A DNA stretch of 41,474 nt from the NCBI GenBank assembly GCA_002762985.1, contig PCXZ01000028.1, positions 10,278-51,751 on the forward strand, written 5' to 3'. Position 1 is the stretch's first letter, and every line of letters starts with the position of its first letter. The notes beneath the pieces are model-generated. The model was not told the origin of the DNA. It saw only the letters and a list, made by a program, of their open reading frames with translations, and searched no databases. Positions 9,949 through 18,896 of this stretch are shown piece after piece. The stretch is from Candidatus Woesearchaeota archaeon CG10_big_fil_rev_8_21_14_0_10_44_13 (GTDB lineage Archaea; Nanobdellota; Nanobdellia; Woesearchaeales; UBA12501). The position numbers and the translations under genes are program-made.

Positions 9949-11316
9949 TTATTGAGGCTTGTCATACACTTCCACATAAGAGCCTTTGTTCACGAACCTG
10001 TATTCAACAGTGCATGAGCTGGGATCGATAGGGCAATTATAAGGTATAGTGAATGTCTTTCCTGAAGGCACATTCACTGAGACAAAGGAATCGAATGTTA
10101 TCTCCTGCGGCATCTCCTCATCATCGATGTATGAGACTGTTATCGAGGTTCCTCCAAGAGAGATATCATCGATCAGCTTGATCCCGTCACGGTAAGGGAA
10201 TGTCAGCTGCCTGTCGAGATAAGCGCCTTCGCTATATATTGCATAAGGCCCTTCAATTTCAAGCTTCCCCCTAATGTAGCCTGTTGATCTTGATATGTCC
10301 CCGATTATCCAGTTTGTTCTGTCTCCAGCAAGGATGCTGTAAGGGATTATATGGGTTACTGTCTGCCCGCCTGCGATTATCTTTATGCCTATGCTGTTCC
10401 CATTCACTTCATTGATGTCGGCTGAGAGCGCAGATCCTGTATTAAGGCCGGTCATTAAAGGGGATTTTGAACTTGATTCTGACCCGGATGAATCATAATA
10501 ACTGAATGCAGGCTGTTGAGGCGATAGATCTTTCAGGTAGTACAAGTAAAGGTTGCCTGATTCTTCCAGCGTAATCCCTACCGAAGGCAAGGGGTTCAGC
10601 AAAGCCACATTATCGTTATCTATGCCTCTGCGAAGGTTGCTTGAGCCTATGAGGATGTTAAGATTCCCGTTAAGCTCTTCAAGGTCTATGCTCGCTGAAA
10701 GGCCCTTGTCAAAGCTCTCATAAGCATATGCTATGTCCTGAGGGTTCTCCTCTTTGAATACTCCTTCCTTTATCAGCTCCTGTTGTGAAGCCCTTGCATA
10801 ATCCATCAATATCCTCACAAAATCATTATAGATTGCGCTTAAGATGACGGCTTCCTCATACCTTCCTGAGTATAACACGACATCGCTCTCTCTTGCCTGG
10901 ACTGTTATGCTGTGCCTTCCGGGAGCATAGTCAATAGGTATCAGAAGGCTGTCCATCTTCACATTGGAGAAAGAGATGATCTCTTTTTGGGAATAATAAT
11001 CGCCTGTCCTGAACACCATCTCGTTCTTGTTTGGGGAAACCTCGATATCGATGACTCCTGCAGGCATATCGAACTTCACTGTCCTTTTCGAAGGCTCCCC
11101 GAGATAGAACACCTCCTCTGCTGCAGAAGTCAGGTCATCGCCTATCTTCACGAGCTTTGATTCTGTCACCCCTTCGCTGACCTCAGAGGAATAGCTGTAG
11201 AAGATATAGACTGCAGGCACCATTATCGCGAAAACAAGCCCCACTACCATGAGGTATTCTACAGAAGCCTGGGCTGAAGAGAATGCTGGAGCTTTTGCTA
11301 GACCTCTTTTTTTCAT
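9949..11316 (-). CDS. Large type IV pilin-like protein (class III signal peptide)
   Basis: 455 aa. The leader MKKRGLAKAPAFSSA is followed by QASVEYLMVVG and a hydrophobic helix. Predicted cleavage is after Ala15, giving Q at +1 and Glu at +5, the archaeal prepilin peptidase pattern. Residues 16-150 form a module also present in the 1752-aa protein and more weakly in the 525-aa protein (AAEEVFYLGEPSKRTVKFDMP). The remaining 300 residues are beta-rich with few cysteines and no recognised domain. A TATA box at 11339-11346 is centred 26-27 nt before the ATG, indicating a leaderless mRNA. The gene leads a likely operon with the LamG-containing pilin at 7873. It could be a major or accessory subunit of the fibre. 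Confidence 0.75.
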   Translation of the reverse strand: MKKRGLAKAPAFSSAQASVEYLMVVGLVFAIMVPAVYIFYSYSSEVSEGVTESKLVKIGDDLTSAAEEVFYLGEPSKRTVKFDMPAGVIDIEVSPNKNEMVFRTGDYYSQKEIISFSNVKMDSLLIPIDYAPGRHSITVQARESDVVLYSGRYEEAVILSAIYNDFVRILMDYARASQQELIKEGVFKEENPQDIAYAYESFDKGLSASIDLEELNGNLNILIGSSNLRRGIDNDNVALLNPLPSVGITLEESGNLYLYYLKDLSPQQPAFSYYDSSGSESSSKSPLMTGLNTGSALSADINEVNGNSIGIKIIAGGQTVTHIIPYSILAGDRTNWIIGDISRSTGYIRGKLEIEGPYAIYSEGAYLDRQLTFPYRDGIKLIDDISLGGTSITVSYIDDEEMPQEITFDSFVSVNVPSGKTFTIPYNCPIDPSSCTVEYRFVNKGSYVEVYDKPQ

Positions 11317-11338
11317 ATGGTAGAATTAGCATAATGCA

Positions 11339-11346
11339 TATATAAA
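11339..11346 (-). promoter_or_regulatory. TATA box, leaderless, 455-aa pilin
   Basis: TTTATATA on the minus strand, centred 26-27 nt before the ATG at 11316. Confidence 0.7.
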
Positions 11347-11406
11347 GTTTTGGCTCGGGATATCCTTTCTCTGCCTTCCCCTAGCCCTGGGCCCCAGCAA
11401 TATGCA

Positions 11407-14400
11407 TCAGCAGTTCTTGTAGTAGATATCCTGATAATAATGTGTCAAACCTATTATCGTGCTGCTGTCTATCGCCGGAGATCTTCCAGGCACTATGCTG
11501 ACTTCAGGGTCGCTTGTAGAGAGGTCTCTTCCATAGACAATATACGCTGCAGGAGAACAGATGCTGCAGGTATTATAGCTCCATACTGCCTTGCTGCCAT
11601 AGATCTTCGGATTAGTTGCACCATAATCCAATGTGGATATCTGCGTCACTGTGTCCGAAGCGATATCATAAAGGAATATGGGGTATTTTGTCGATGGGCT
11701 TGTGATCGTCCCTGCATAGGCTATCTTGCCGCCATATACAGAAGGGCGGTTATTTGAAGCGGATGTCGCGGGAATTTTTGTTTTTGCATCTGCTGCGAGG
11801 CATCCTCCTGGCTGGCCGTTTTTTGCGAGGTCGCAGAAATAGATGTCGCCTGATAGCGTCCATGCGATGATGTTCCCATTGGAGTCAGGGTCCGCCTTCC
11901 ATCCTATCATATCACTTATCTGGGTCTTGGTGTCTAATGCGAGGCATCCTCCTGGCTGGCCGTTTTTTGCGAGGTCGCACATGTAGACATCAAGGGCGCT
12001 TGAACCCCGTTTATGAGACCAAATTATGAGATTCCCGTCTATTGAGGGGTTGAAATCCAGATTACTGTCTTCTGTAACCCTTGTCTTCAGGTCATTCTCA
12101 AGGCATCCACCATCCTGGCCGTTTTTTGCGAGGTCGCACATGTATATCTCGCCTGAAGTCTCAGCCCCGGTCCCGTCGCTCCAGACAATCACGTTCCCTG
12201 AGATCCTTGTGACAACTGGATTGTTGTCAGTGACTGCTGCCACTCTTGTCTTCAGGTCATTCTCAAGGCATCCACCATCCTGGCCGTTTTTTGCGAGGTC
12301 GCACATATAGACTGCTGTAGCCGGATCAAGATGCCCTGCGAAATGATTCCATACGATGATGTTTCCGCTTATGTCAGGATTATAATTCTTTGAATCTGAT
12401 GTCAATTTTGTTGAAACGCCTATATCATTTATGCCATCGCAATTATAATCTCCCTGCACAAAGCATTTTGGCAGCTGCGGATAGGCTGCACCATCACAAT
12501 CCGGATTATCCCATCCCCCCAACACACATGTCCTTGTCCCTTTTGTGCACTGGCCTATGCCTGCATAGATTGAATAAAGAGGATCGTAGCAGCCTGCGGT
12601 CAATGGGGATGTTGTCGTCGGGATATTATCCATAATTGTGTCGCAATCATTGTCGAATCCATCGCATACTTCGGGTTTCCTGCTTGAGTATAATGAACCT
12701 GAAGAGCCAGTTGTTCCGGAATATATCCCGTAAAGCCTGCCGTTCCACTCTATTGAAGGGCCGTAATAATAATTCAAAGAGGGGTATATCTTCTCGTCCT
12801 GTCCTATCTTAAAACCGTCCTGATTGAGCCTTGCAAAGTAAAGATTGTAGGACACGCCTCCGACATCGTCCCGTTTGTCACCCCAGACGAGCGCATATTC
12901 CTTGAGGTCATTGTTCCATGCTAGCGAAACAGGAGCCCTTGGATCAGATAAGAATGAAGGTGTTATGTTGATATTAGACAGTTTCTTTTCGCCTGAGCTG
13001 CCGAATTTGGTGAAATATACCATGAATTTGTTCACTGAGCCCGTATTATAAGTGTCGTGCCATGCAAGGCCGTATTCTGATCCTGCCCACACAAGCGAGG
13101 GGGCAAAAGAGTTGAGGGAAGTTTCAGCTACCTTGATATAATCATTTGAATCGATTACGCTGTCGCCATTGACATCTGCCCTTGCGCCATACCCATCAAG
13201 TCTTGTGAAGAATATATCTGAATTTGATCCTGCCACCTCATCCCAGACAACACCATATCCCTGGCCGACCAATAAAAGATCGATTGCAGGGCCGCTCCAT
13301 CCTATGGCGAATGCGCTCTTAAGGGATATGTCAGATGTCACTTTCGTGCCGTAAGCATCGAGCCTTGCAAAGTAAAGATTGACTGTCAGGGAGGAAGTAG
13401 GGGCCTGCGTCCATAGCACGCCATATTCATTCCTGTTGGGATTCCAGACTATCGAGGCATCATAACAATATCCTCCTGTATTCGAAACTTTCTTGAAATC
13501 GCCTGTGTCTGCAAAATCAGGGCTTGTGCCATCGCCGTCAAGGTCAATCTCGTTTCCGTTCTCGTCTATCCTTGCAAAATAGACATTCCCGTCCCTGCTG
13601 TCGCACCATGCGAGGCCATACTCTTTCTGCGCAGGATTCAGCGCAAAAGATGTTGGTTTGCCGTTTGAATTGAAAACAGTACTTGAGACCAGGACCTTTA
13701 CGTCCTTGAAATCCAATTGTTTAGGCTTGCCGTCTGAATCTGCCAGGGAAAAATATAATTTCAGGTCTGACTGCCCCAGGAATGCAAATTCATTTTTTGC
13801 CGGGTTCCATATTGTATCTGACCACTTGCTTGTAGAGATAGGTATCGCTGCTCCTGTAATGCCTTTGCATGAAGGGTCTTCGCAATCCTTCAGTCCGTCG
13901 CAGTCATTGTCAAGGCTATCACCGCATATCTCTGTCTGCGGCTTGACTTCAGGCACGCATGTTCCCCATGCCCCTGAAGCGCAGAATCTCTTCGATGCAG
14001 AGCATATCCCTATATTCTCTGTGGATACCGATCCGGTGTAATATGAGCATTTATTCGAGAGGGTATCATCCCCTGATCCTGGATCATTGTCTATGCTTCC
14101 ATCACAGTTATTGTCTATGCCGTCGCATATCTCCGGGCCTATCATCCCCTCGAAATATGCCCCTGCAGAAGAATCGAAATTATCGTACCAAAATAAGCCA
14201 TAGCTTGGGCCGTTTGAGGCGATTGAAGGGGACCCTGCATCACCTGGATTTGCAGTTATCCTCTTCTCGCCCTTCACATAAGTTCCTGTAGAATCTACTC
14301 TTGCGAAGAATGTCTCGTAGCCCCCTGTCGAGACATATCTCCTGTCCAGCCACACAATGCCATACTCGCTGTTGAGGCCGTTCCATGCTATGGATGGGTT

Positions 14401-16665
14401 CTGTGCGCCATTAATTGTATCTAAGTTTGTCACTTTCATCTCCTTTAGCTTTATGCCTGAAGGGCTCATGCTTGAGAAGATTATGTCTTTTGTCAGGTCC
14501 CTCTTGTCGACCCATGCAAGGCCATATCCAGAACCGCTCCATGCGAGGCTCGGGCCGGCTTTGTAAGTCTGATCATTGTCGGATATCTTTGTCTCAGTCA
14601 GCTTAGTCCCGTCATTGTCAAGCCGCGAGAAATAGATCTTGTAGGTGTATGGCTGAGCTGAGGTCTGGGATTCCGACCATGAGATGCCATACTCTGAGCC
14701 TGTCCAGACAAAAGAAGGGCCGCTGTTCGCTCTCTGGGAGAATGACTCCCGGATTATAGTGCCTGCGTTCCATGTCACATCAGTTATTTTCGTGAAATAG
14801 ATGTCATAAGCCCATGAATTGACCCTGTCTTCTTTCCATGCGACACCATACTGGCTTCCTGACCATGCTATTGAAGGATTATAAGCGCCGTTATGCAGGG
14901 GCGTTATGAGCTCTACGCTGTCCATCAGCTTATTGCCGCTGCCGTCCATCCTTATGAAGAAGATCCTACTTCCAGTTGTTGTTTTCGGCCATACGACACC
15001 ATACTCTGAGCCTGTCCATGCTATGGCTGATCCTGGGTCAGATATGGTGCCTGTATCTATGACCACATCGCTGAGCAGGCTTCCGGAAGCATCGGCCCTT
15101 CCGAAATGCAGGGATTTGGCAGAGGATGCGCCTGTAAACCATAAGACGGCATATTCCCTAAGGTCAGCATTCCACATAGAATAGACGGATGTCCAATCAG
15201 GGGCGATTGCAAGATTCTTCCTTCCCACTCCCGTGCATTTCGGATCATCGCAGTCTGCAAGGCCATCGCAGTCATTGTCCATCCCATCATAGCAAACCTC
15301 AGGCTGCGCATAGGTCTCCTGGCTGCATAGGCCCCATTCAGGTATATCATTCTCGAACAGGCATTTCCTCTCTGACGCCTTGCATACAGATGTACCAGTA
15401 GGGGGAGCGCATGATTCTACAAGAGTGTAGTTCTGATTGGCATCAGGATTATTGTCAACATAGCTGTCGCAGTCATTGTCCAGGCCATCGCATAATTCAT
15501 CTGCTGCTTTTGTGAGATCAGGCTGGCTGCTGCATACCGATGAAAGCTTGTCTATGCTGCATATATTGCCGCCATCGACGGCGCAAAGCCCGTATCCTGC
15601 AAGGCATTTATCGCCTATTCCAAAACCTTCATCTTTCTGGGCATTGCAGTTGTTATCCAGCTCATCGCAATACTCGCTTGCATCAGGATGTGTGCATTTT
15701 GCGCATCCGCCATACAATGCATCATCGCAGGATATCTCGCTTAGGGGGAAGTTGCAGTCCGTTATTATGCTCGGGTCATCAAAGCAGTCATATTGGTTGT
15801 ATCTATCGTCGCCTGCCTCATCGCCGCATGCTGTGCTGTACAATACATTCCCATAGCCGTCCCCATCATTATCATGGCATATGGGCAACACTATGTCGAC
15901 AAATGTGCCCTTATAGATAAAATCGTATGTTTTTGTAATGTTCCTCACAATGCCTTTGGTGTTGGAATCCTCATCAATGAAACTATCCTGTGCTATCTTT
16001 GTGCCCATAGTATAAGTCGTGTCGGCGGGCTCTCCGTCAGAATACATCCGTAATGGGAAAGAATCGCTGGGAGAACCGAAAGATATCCCTATATCGACGA
16101 CAAGGCAGTCCGCAGGCACTATCAATCTCCTTGACCTGCTTATGTGATCCCTGAAGACCTCGCCCGCATATTCTTTTATCTGGCCTGAGATATAATACCC
16201 GCACCATTTGATCCTGGCTTCCTCATAATTCCCCCTATAAATGATAGAATAACCTGGTTTTGCTTCAACTATGAACTCTTTCTTGCCCTGCAGCAGGTCG
16301 CCAGGGATAAGATAGCTCCTTACTGGGACCTCTGAATAGCCGACTATCTCTTTTGAGTCGTTCTTATCTCCGTAAAGGAAGATGAGCTCCATCATGTTCT
16401 CAGAGACCTGGACATCATAAAGCCCGAAGGGCATCTCGAACGAGACAGTGGTCTTAGACGGCGCCCCTAAGTAATAGAATTCCTCTGCTGTCCTGACAAG
16501 CTCGTTGTTTATCCTCCCTAATTTCATGAAGGTGACTTCCTGGCCCATGTCAGTGGAATAGGTATAGAATATGTAGACCATGGGCAGGATTATGGCGAAA
16601 GCGATTCCGGCTACCATGAGGTACTCTACAGAAGCCTGTGCTGAACCATTGCCTCTTTTCACCAT
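11407..16665 (-). CDS. Giant 1752-aa pilin-adhesin with three predicted seven-bladed propellers
   Basis: The N-terminus MVKRGNGSA/QASVEYLMVAG with a hydrophobic helix is a class III prepilin leader (cut after Ala9, Glu at +5). Residues 10-150 match the pilin module of the 455-aa neighbour. MopE-like Asp/Cys motifs occur at about 263-345, 391-404, 457-477, 846-860, 913-933 and 1332-1347. Between them lie three blocks of seven blade motifs. Block 1, about 484-842: EYAVLW, EYGVVW, QYGVAW, EYGISW, GYGLAW, EYGIVW, SYGLFW. Block 2, about 938-1325: EFAFLG, EYGLAW, EYGVLW, GYGVVW, EYGLAW, EYALVW, LYGIYS. Block 3, about 1415-1752, is a different TolB-like type with repeated CDLAKNGQ(D/P)GGCL. The TATA box at 16688-16695 predicts a leaderless transcript. 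The inferred role is a pilus-tip or surface adhesin assembled by the machinery at 24623-28148; its ligand is unknown. Confidence 0.8.
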   Translation of the reverse strand: MVKRGNGSAQASVEYLMVAGIAFAIILPMVYIFYTYSTDMGQEVTFMKLGRINNELVRTAEEFYYLGAPSKTTVSFEMPFGLYDVQVSENMMELIFLYGDKNDSKEIVGYSEVPVRSYLIPGDLLQGKKEFIVEAKPGYSIIYRGNYEEARIKWCGYYISGQIKEYAGEVFRDHISRSRRLIVPADCLVVDIGISFGSPSDSFPLRMYSDGEPADTTYTMGTKIAQDSFIDEDSNTKGIVRNITKTYDFIYKGTFVDIVLPICHDNDGDGYGNVLYSTACGDEAGDDRYNQYDCFDDPSIITDCNFPLSEISCDDALYGGCAKCTHPDASEYCDELDNNCNAQKDEGFGIGDKCLAGYGLCAVDGGNICSIDKLSSVCSSQPDLTKAADELCDGLDNDCDSYVDNNPDANQNYTLVESCAPPTGTSVCKASERKCLFENDIPEWGLCSQETYAQPEVCYDGMDNDCDGLADCDDPKCTGVGRKNLAIAPDWTSVYSMWNADLREYAVLWFTGASSAKSLHFGRADASGSLLSDVVIDTGTISDPGSAIAWTGSEYGVVWPKTTTGSRIFFIRMDGSGNKLMDSVELITPLHNGAYNPSIAWSGSQYGVAWKEDRVNSWAYDIYFTKITDVTWNAGTIIRESFSQRANSGPSFVWTGSEYGISWSESQTSAQPYTYKIYFSRLDNDGTKLTETKISDNDQTYKAGPSLAWSGSGYGLAWVDKRDLTKDIIFSSMSPSGIKLKEMKVTNLDTINGAQNPSIAWNGLNSEYGIVWLDRRYVSTGGYETFFARVDSTGTYVKGEKRITANPGDAGSPSIASNGPSYGLFWYDNFDSSAGAYFEGMIGPEICDGIDNNCDGSIDNDPGSGDDTLSNKCSYYTGSVSTENIGICSASKRFCASGAWGTCVPEVKPQTEICGDSLDNDCDGLKDCEDPSCKGITGAAIPISTSKWSDTIWNPAKNEFAFLGQSDLKLYFSLADSDGKPKQLDFKDVKVLVSSTVFNSNGKPTSFALNPAQKEYGLAWCDSRDGNVYFARIDENGNEIDLDGDGTSPDFADTGDFKKVSNTGGYCYDASIVWNPNRNEYGVLWTQAPTSSLTVNLYFARLDAYGTKVTSDISLKSAFAIGWSGPAIDLLLVGQGYGVVWDEVAGSNSDIFFTRLDGYGARADVNGDSVIDSNDYIKVAETSLNSFAPSLVWAGSEYGLAWHDTYNTGSVNKFMVYFTKFGSSGEKKLSNINITPSFLSDPRAPVSLAWNNDLKEYALVWGDKRDDVGGVSYNLYFARLNQDGFKIGQDEKIYPSLNYYYGPSIEWNGRLYGIYSGTTGSSGSLYSSRKPEVCDGFDNDCDTIMDNIPTTTSPLTAGCYDPLYSIYAGIGQCTKGTRTCVLGGWDNPDCDGAAYPQLPKCFVQGDYNCDGINDIGVSTKLTSDSKNYNPDISGNIIVWNHFAGHLDPATAVYMCDLAKNGQDGGCLENDLKTRVAAVTDNNPVVTRISGNVIVWSDGTGAETSGEIYMCDLAKNGQDGGCLENDLKTRVTEDSNLDFNPSIDGNLIIWSHKRGSSALDVYMCDLAKNGQPGGCLALDTKTQISDMIGWKADPDSNGNIIAWTLSGDIYFCDLAKNGQPGGCLAADAKTKIPATSASNNRPSVYGGKIAYAGTITSPSTKYPIFLYDIASDTVTQISTLDYGATNPKIYGSKAVWSYNTCSICSPAAYIVYGRDLSTSDPEVSIVPGRSPAIDSSTIIGLTHYYQDIYYKNC
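12080..12141 (-). repeat. 62-bp perfect repeat within the 1752-aa gene, copy 1
   Basis: Identical to 12245-12306; the period is 165 bp, exactly 55 codons. It encodes the MCDLAKNGQDGGCLENDLKT segment of the third propeller. Two shorter, diverged relatives occur at about 11795-11835 and 11939-11981. Confidence 0.92.
12245..12306 (-). repeat. 62-bp perfect repeat within the 1752-aa gene, copy 2
   Basis: Identical to 12080-12141 and in the same reading frame; an adjacent blade of the third propeller. Confidence 0.92.
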
Positions 16666-16687
16666 AAAAGTTATTTATCGTTTGGGA

Positions 16688-16695
16688 TTTATAAA
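16688..16695 (-). promoter_or_regulatory. TATA box, leaderless, 1752-aa pilin-adhesin
   Basis: TTTATAAA, centred 26-27 nt before the ATG at 16665. Confidence 0.7.
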
Positions 16696-16721
16696 GGTTT
16701 TGAGGAGAAAATCATCTGCCT

Positions 16722-17363
16722 TCATCTTGTCTCGACTGCAATGCCCGAGACTTCACCGCCAGAAGCATGCGTGAATTGCGAGGCCCCTGCAAATGCATAA
16801 ACAAGATCGATCTGCTCTTTTAACCTGTCGCCTTTGTTTATGCCATCGCAGTTGGCTAATACGATGATTGCGGGTTTTCCTGCTGCCCAGACGCCTGTGC
16901 AGTCGACCGGCAGAAGATTACAGATGTTGTTTGTTGTAAGATCAGATGGTTTCAGGAATTTAAGCCTTGGATCGGTGACAGCATCCAATGTCCCATCAAG
17001 TACGCCCGCCATAACCTGCCCAGGAGTCAGGCCTTCTGCGACTGCGTTTGCAATGATGTTGCAGCTTGTTATATCACCGCTTATTGTTGTATCGATCTGA
17101 CCTATGGGCCTGTCGAGGTTATTGAGCAGCACGATCCAGACCATATCCTGGTTGGATCCAGCAGTGAATGACCTGTCAGAGATAACAAAATTATCGCACT
17201 TGCCGAAGGTGCCGAAATAGCATTTGTCCGGCAGAAGCTTTGCAGGATTCAATACCCCGAAATAAGCCAATGCCCCTATCACTACAAGGACTACAAGGAT
17301 TGCCCAGCCGTAAGTCAGGAGGAACTCCATCGCTGCCTGGGATCTTTTTGGTTTTGGGTGCAT
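16722..17363 (-). CDS. Type IV pilin, class III signal peptide
   Basis: 213 aa. The leader MHPKPKRS is followed by QAAMEFLLTYGWAILVVL, a textbook archaeal prepilin N-terminus with Glu at +5. Residues 9-48 are nearly identical to those of the 151-aa pilin at 18897-19352, both running to NPAKLLPDKC, after which the sequences diverge. The C-terminal domain contains five cysteines after the shared one, and a conserved-looking DLVYAFAGASQFTHASGGEVSG end. A TATA-like box at 17423-17430 overlaps the 3' end of the upstream small membrane gene and would give a leader of about 36 nt. No strong ribosome-binding site is seen. It is probably a structural subunit. The prepilin peptidase that would process it is not in this window. 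Confidence 0.85.
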   Translation of the reverse strand: MHPKPKRSQAAMEFLLTYGWAILVVLVVIGALAYFGVLNPAKLLPDKCYFGTFGKCDNFVISDRSFTAGSNQDMVWIVLLNNLDRPIGQIDTTISGDITSCNIIANAVAEGLTPGQVMAGVLDGTLDAVTDPRLKFLKPSDLTTNNICNLLPVDCTGVWAAGKPAIIVLANCDGINKGDRLKEQIDLVYAFAGASQFTHASGGEVSGIAVETR

Positions 17364-17420
17364 AGGGTTGCCTTGTTGGAGGGTGATTTGATATGGATAA
17401 GAGAATGTTTGTGATTTGGA

Positions 17421-17708
17421 TTATTTAAATATTATGATTAGAAAAACAGCCAGGGTGATGATTAAGGCATATAAAACTGCTTTTTTCATATCCATGCTCC
17501 TGCTTTCTTCATAAAAGTTATAGACAAAAAGAGGGGATGCTATAAGCAGCAGATAAACTCGTCTCAATAATAACAGATAAGGGATAATCCAGATGATCAG
17601 ACAGCAGAACAGGCATAAAAGGAGAAGGAGATTCTTCTCATTTTTTTGCTGATCTTCAAGTTTAGTCTCTTTGACCATCGTTTTTTCCTTATTTGGTCTT
17701 TTCCTCAT
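17421..17708 (-). CDS. Small hypothetical membrane protein
   Basis: 95 aa. A charged 24-residue N-terminus rich in Lys, Glu and Gln is followed by two or three hydrophobic helices: about 26-46 (Leu/Cys-rich), 49-63 and 75-94. No family is recognised. The ATG lies 3 nt beyond the stop of the GT-C-like gene, so the two form a tight two-gene unit. The pair is inserted between two pilin genes, which suggests but does not prove a role in pilin modification or assembly. Confidence 0.6.
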   Translation of the reverse strand: MRKRPNKEKTMVKETKLEDQQKNEKNLLLLLCLFCCLIIWIIPYLLLLRRVYLLLIASPLFVYNFYEESRSMDMKKAVLYALIITLAVFLIIIFK

Positions 17709-17711
17709 TTT

Positions 17712-18824
17712 TTATTTCCCCATGACGTATTCGACTGAATGGACATAAAACTGGAAATGCGCGGCTTTTATCACAAAGATTATGTTCCCTATGACGAGAA
17801 GGGCCATGATCAGCTTCATGACCCAGTGCTTATCCCTGAAATTAGTGAAGGTATAAGCTGCAACCAAGGCAAGGCTCGGAGCGCCATAGCTGGCCATGCG
17901 GACATAAAGATTTGAATCCATGAAGAGGGGAAGAAATGCAAGGATTTGAGGCACAAAGATCCATGAGTTAAGAATAGGTGAATCCTTGTTCTTCCTGCAA
18001 AAAATCAAAATGCCAAAAATCGCTAAGATAATGAGGCAACTGCCTGCCCCCTCAAGATAAAAACCAAGGCGTGGAAAGACTACCTGCCCGTTTATTTGCA
18101 AAAAACTTGATGAGATGATGGAATAATGGTTTGATATCCAATCAGGGTTTATCAAAAATATGCTGGATAATGGGATAAATAATATAAGGAAGAAACTCCA
18201 GTAATATTTTTTTAGTTCTGGCGGGATTATCCTCCGGTTTTTTATTGCCAAGTATAAAAAGACAAAGACAAAAAGAAAAACAAAGATGAAAACCGTCACT
18301 TCATGGGTGATTATCTGCGGCAACACCACTAACGGGGCGAGTATGTGATGGCCTTTCAACATCAAGAGTACATAAACTGAAAGGGCCAATATGCCAAACT
18401 CAGTTGAATACATGCCCCCAGCCAATATCCTTGCAATATCAAGCCCGCCAAAGACATAAAACAATGAAACAAGCTTTGGATCAATATGGACATGCTCAGC
18501 TACCATCCATAAGGGGATCAAAGTGAGTGCTGAGATGATGCAGCCTGTGATTATTGTCCCGAGCAGAGGGCTTAAACCGAACCATGTAAAAAAGACCATC
18601 ATCGGAGCCATGACGAAAGCTGAAAATCTTGTATGGGGAGATATTCTGCCTTCCAAAAAATCGTAATTCATCCTCAAATAATTATAATGGTCAGTAAGGG
18701 TGTTATTCATGGGTTCGTACATTGTTGCCAGAAAAACCCTCAATACAAGGGCAAGCAGGAAGAAGAAGATAAGCCATTTGACGTTCTCTTTTTTGATCCA
18801 CCTCTCTTTTTTCTGATTTTTCAT
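17712..18824 (-). CDS. Polytopic membrane protein, GT-C glycosyltransferase-like
   Basis: 370 aa with about nine hydrophobic helices. After the first helix (residues 16-34) comes an extracytoplasmic-type loop with acidic residues (TMYEPMNNTLTDHYNYLRMN), then RISPHTRFSAFVMAPM. This layout resembles the GT-C fold of STT3/PMT-type enzymes, where acidic residues in the first loop bind lipid-linked sugar. It is shorter than a typical oligosaccharyltransferase and shows no WWDYG-like motif, so it could equally be an unrelated polytopic protein. A TATA box at 18847-18854 centred 26-27 nt before the ATG predicts a leaderless start. Its position between two pilin genes makes pilin or surface glycosylation an attractive but unproven role. 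Confidence 0.55.
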   Translation of the reverse strand: MKNQKKERWIKKENVKWLIFFFLLALVLRVFLATMYEPMNNTLTDHYNYLRMNYDFLEGRISPHTRFSAFVMAPMMVFFTWFGLSPLLGTIITGCIISALTLIPLWMVAEHVHIDPKLVSLFYVFGGLDIARILAGGMYSTEFGILALSVYVLLMLKGHHILAPLVVLPQIITHEVTVFIFVFLFVFVFLYLAIKNRRIIPPELKKYYWSFFLILFIPLSSIFLINPDWISNHYSIISSSFLQINGQVVFPRLGFYLEGAGSCLIILAIFGILIFCRKNKDSPILNSWIFVPQILAFLPLFMDSNLYVRMASYGAPSLALVAAYTFTNFRDKHWVMKLIMALLVIGNIIFVIKAAHFQFYVHSVEYVMGK

Positions 18825-18846
18825 AGGGGCACAGAATCAAAAGGTG

Positions 18847-18854
18847 TTTAAAAA
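18847..18854 (-). promoter_or_regulatory. TATA box, leaderless, GT-C-like gene
   Basis: TTTTTAAA on the minus strand, centred 26-27 nt before the ATG at 18824. Confidence 0.6.
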
Positions 18855-18865
18855 GGTTATTGAAG

Positions 18866-18896
18866 AAAAAATAAAAGAAAAAGAATAAAAAAAGGT
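18866..18896 (-). terminator. Oligo-T terminator after the 151-aa pilin
   Basis: Directly after the stop codon the minus strand reads as several T runs (T7, then T5, T4 and T6) separated by short breaks, the usual archaeal termination signal. Confidence 0.65.

Noticed and set aside
9348-10017. Plus-strand open frames of 96 and 192 codons opposite the pilin genes
   Set aside because: They are antisense shadows of well-supported minus-strand genes with signal peptides and domain structure. The same applies to the many Ser/Pro/His-rich antisense frames over the surface-protein block.
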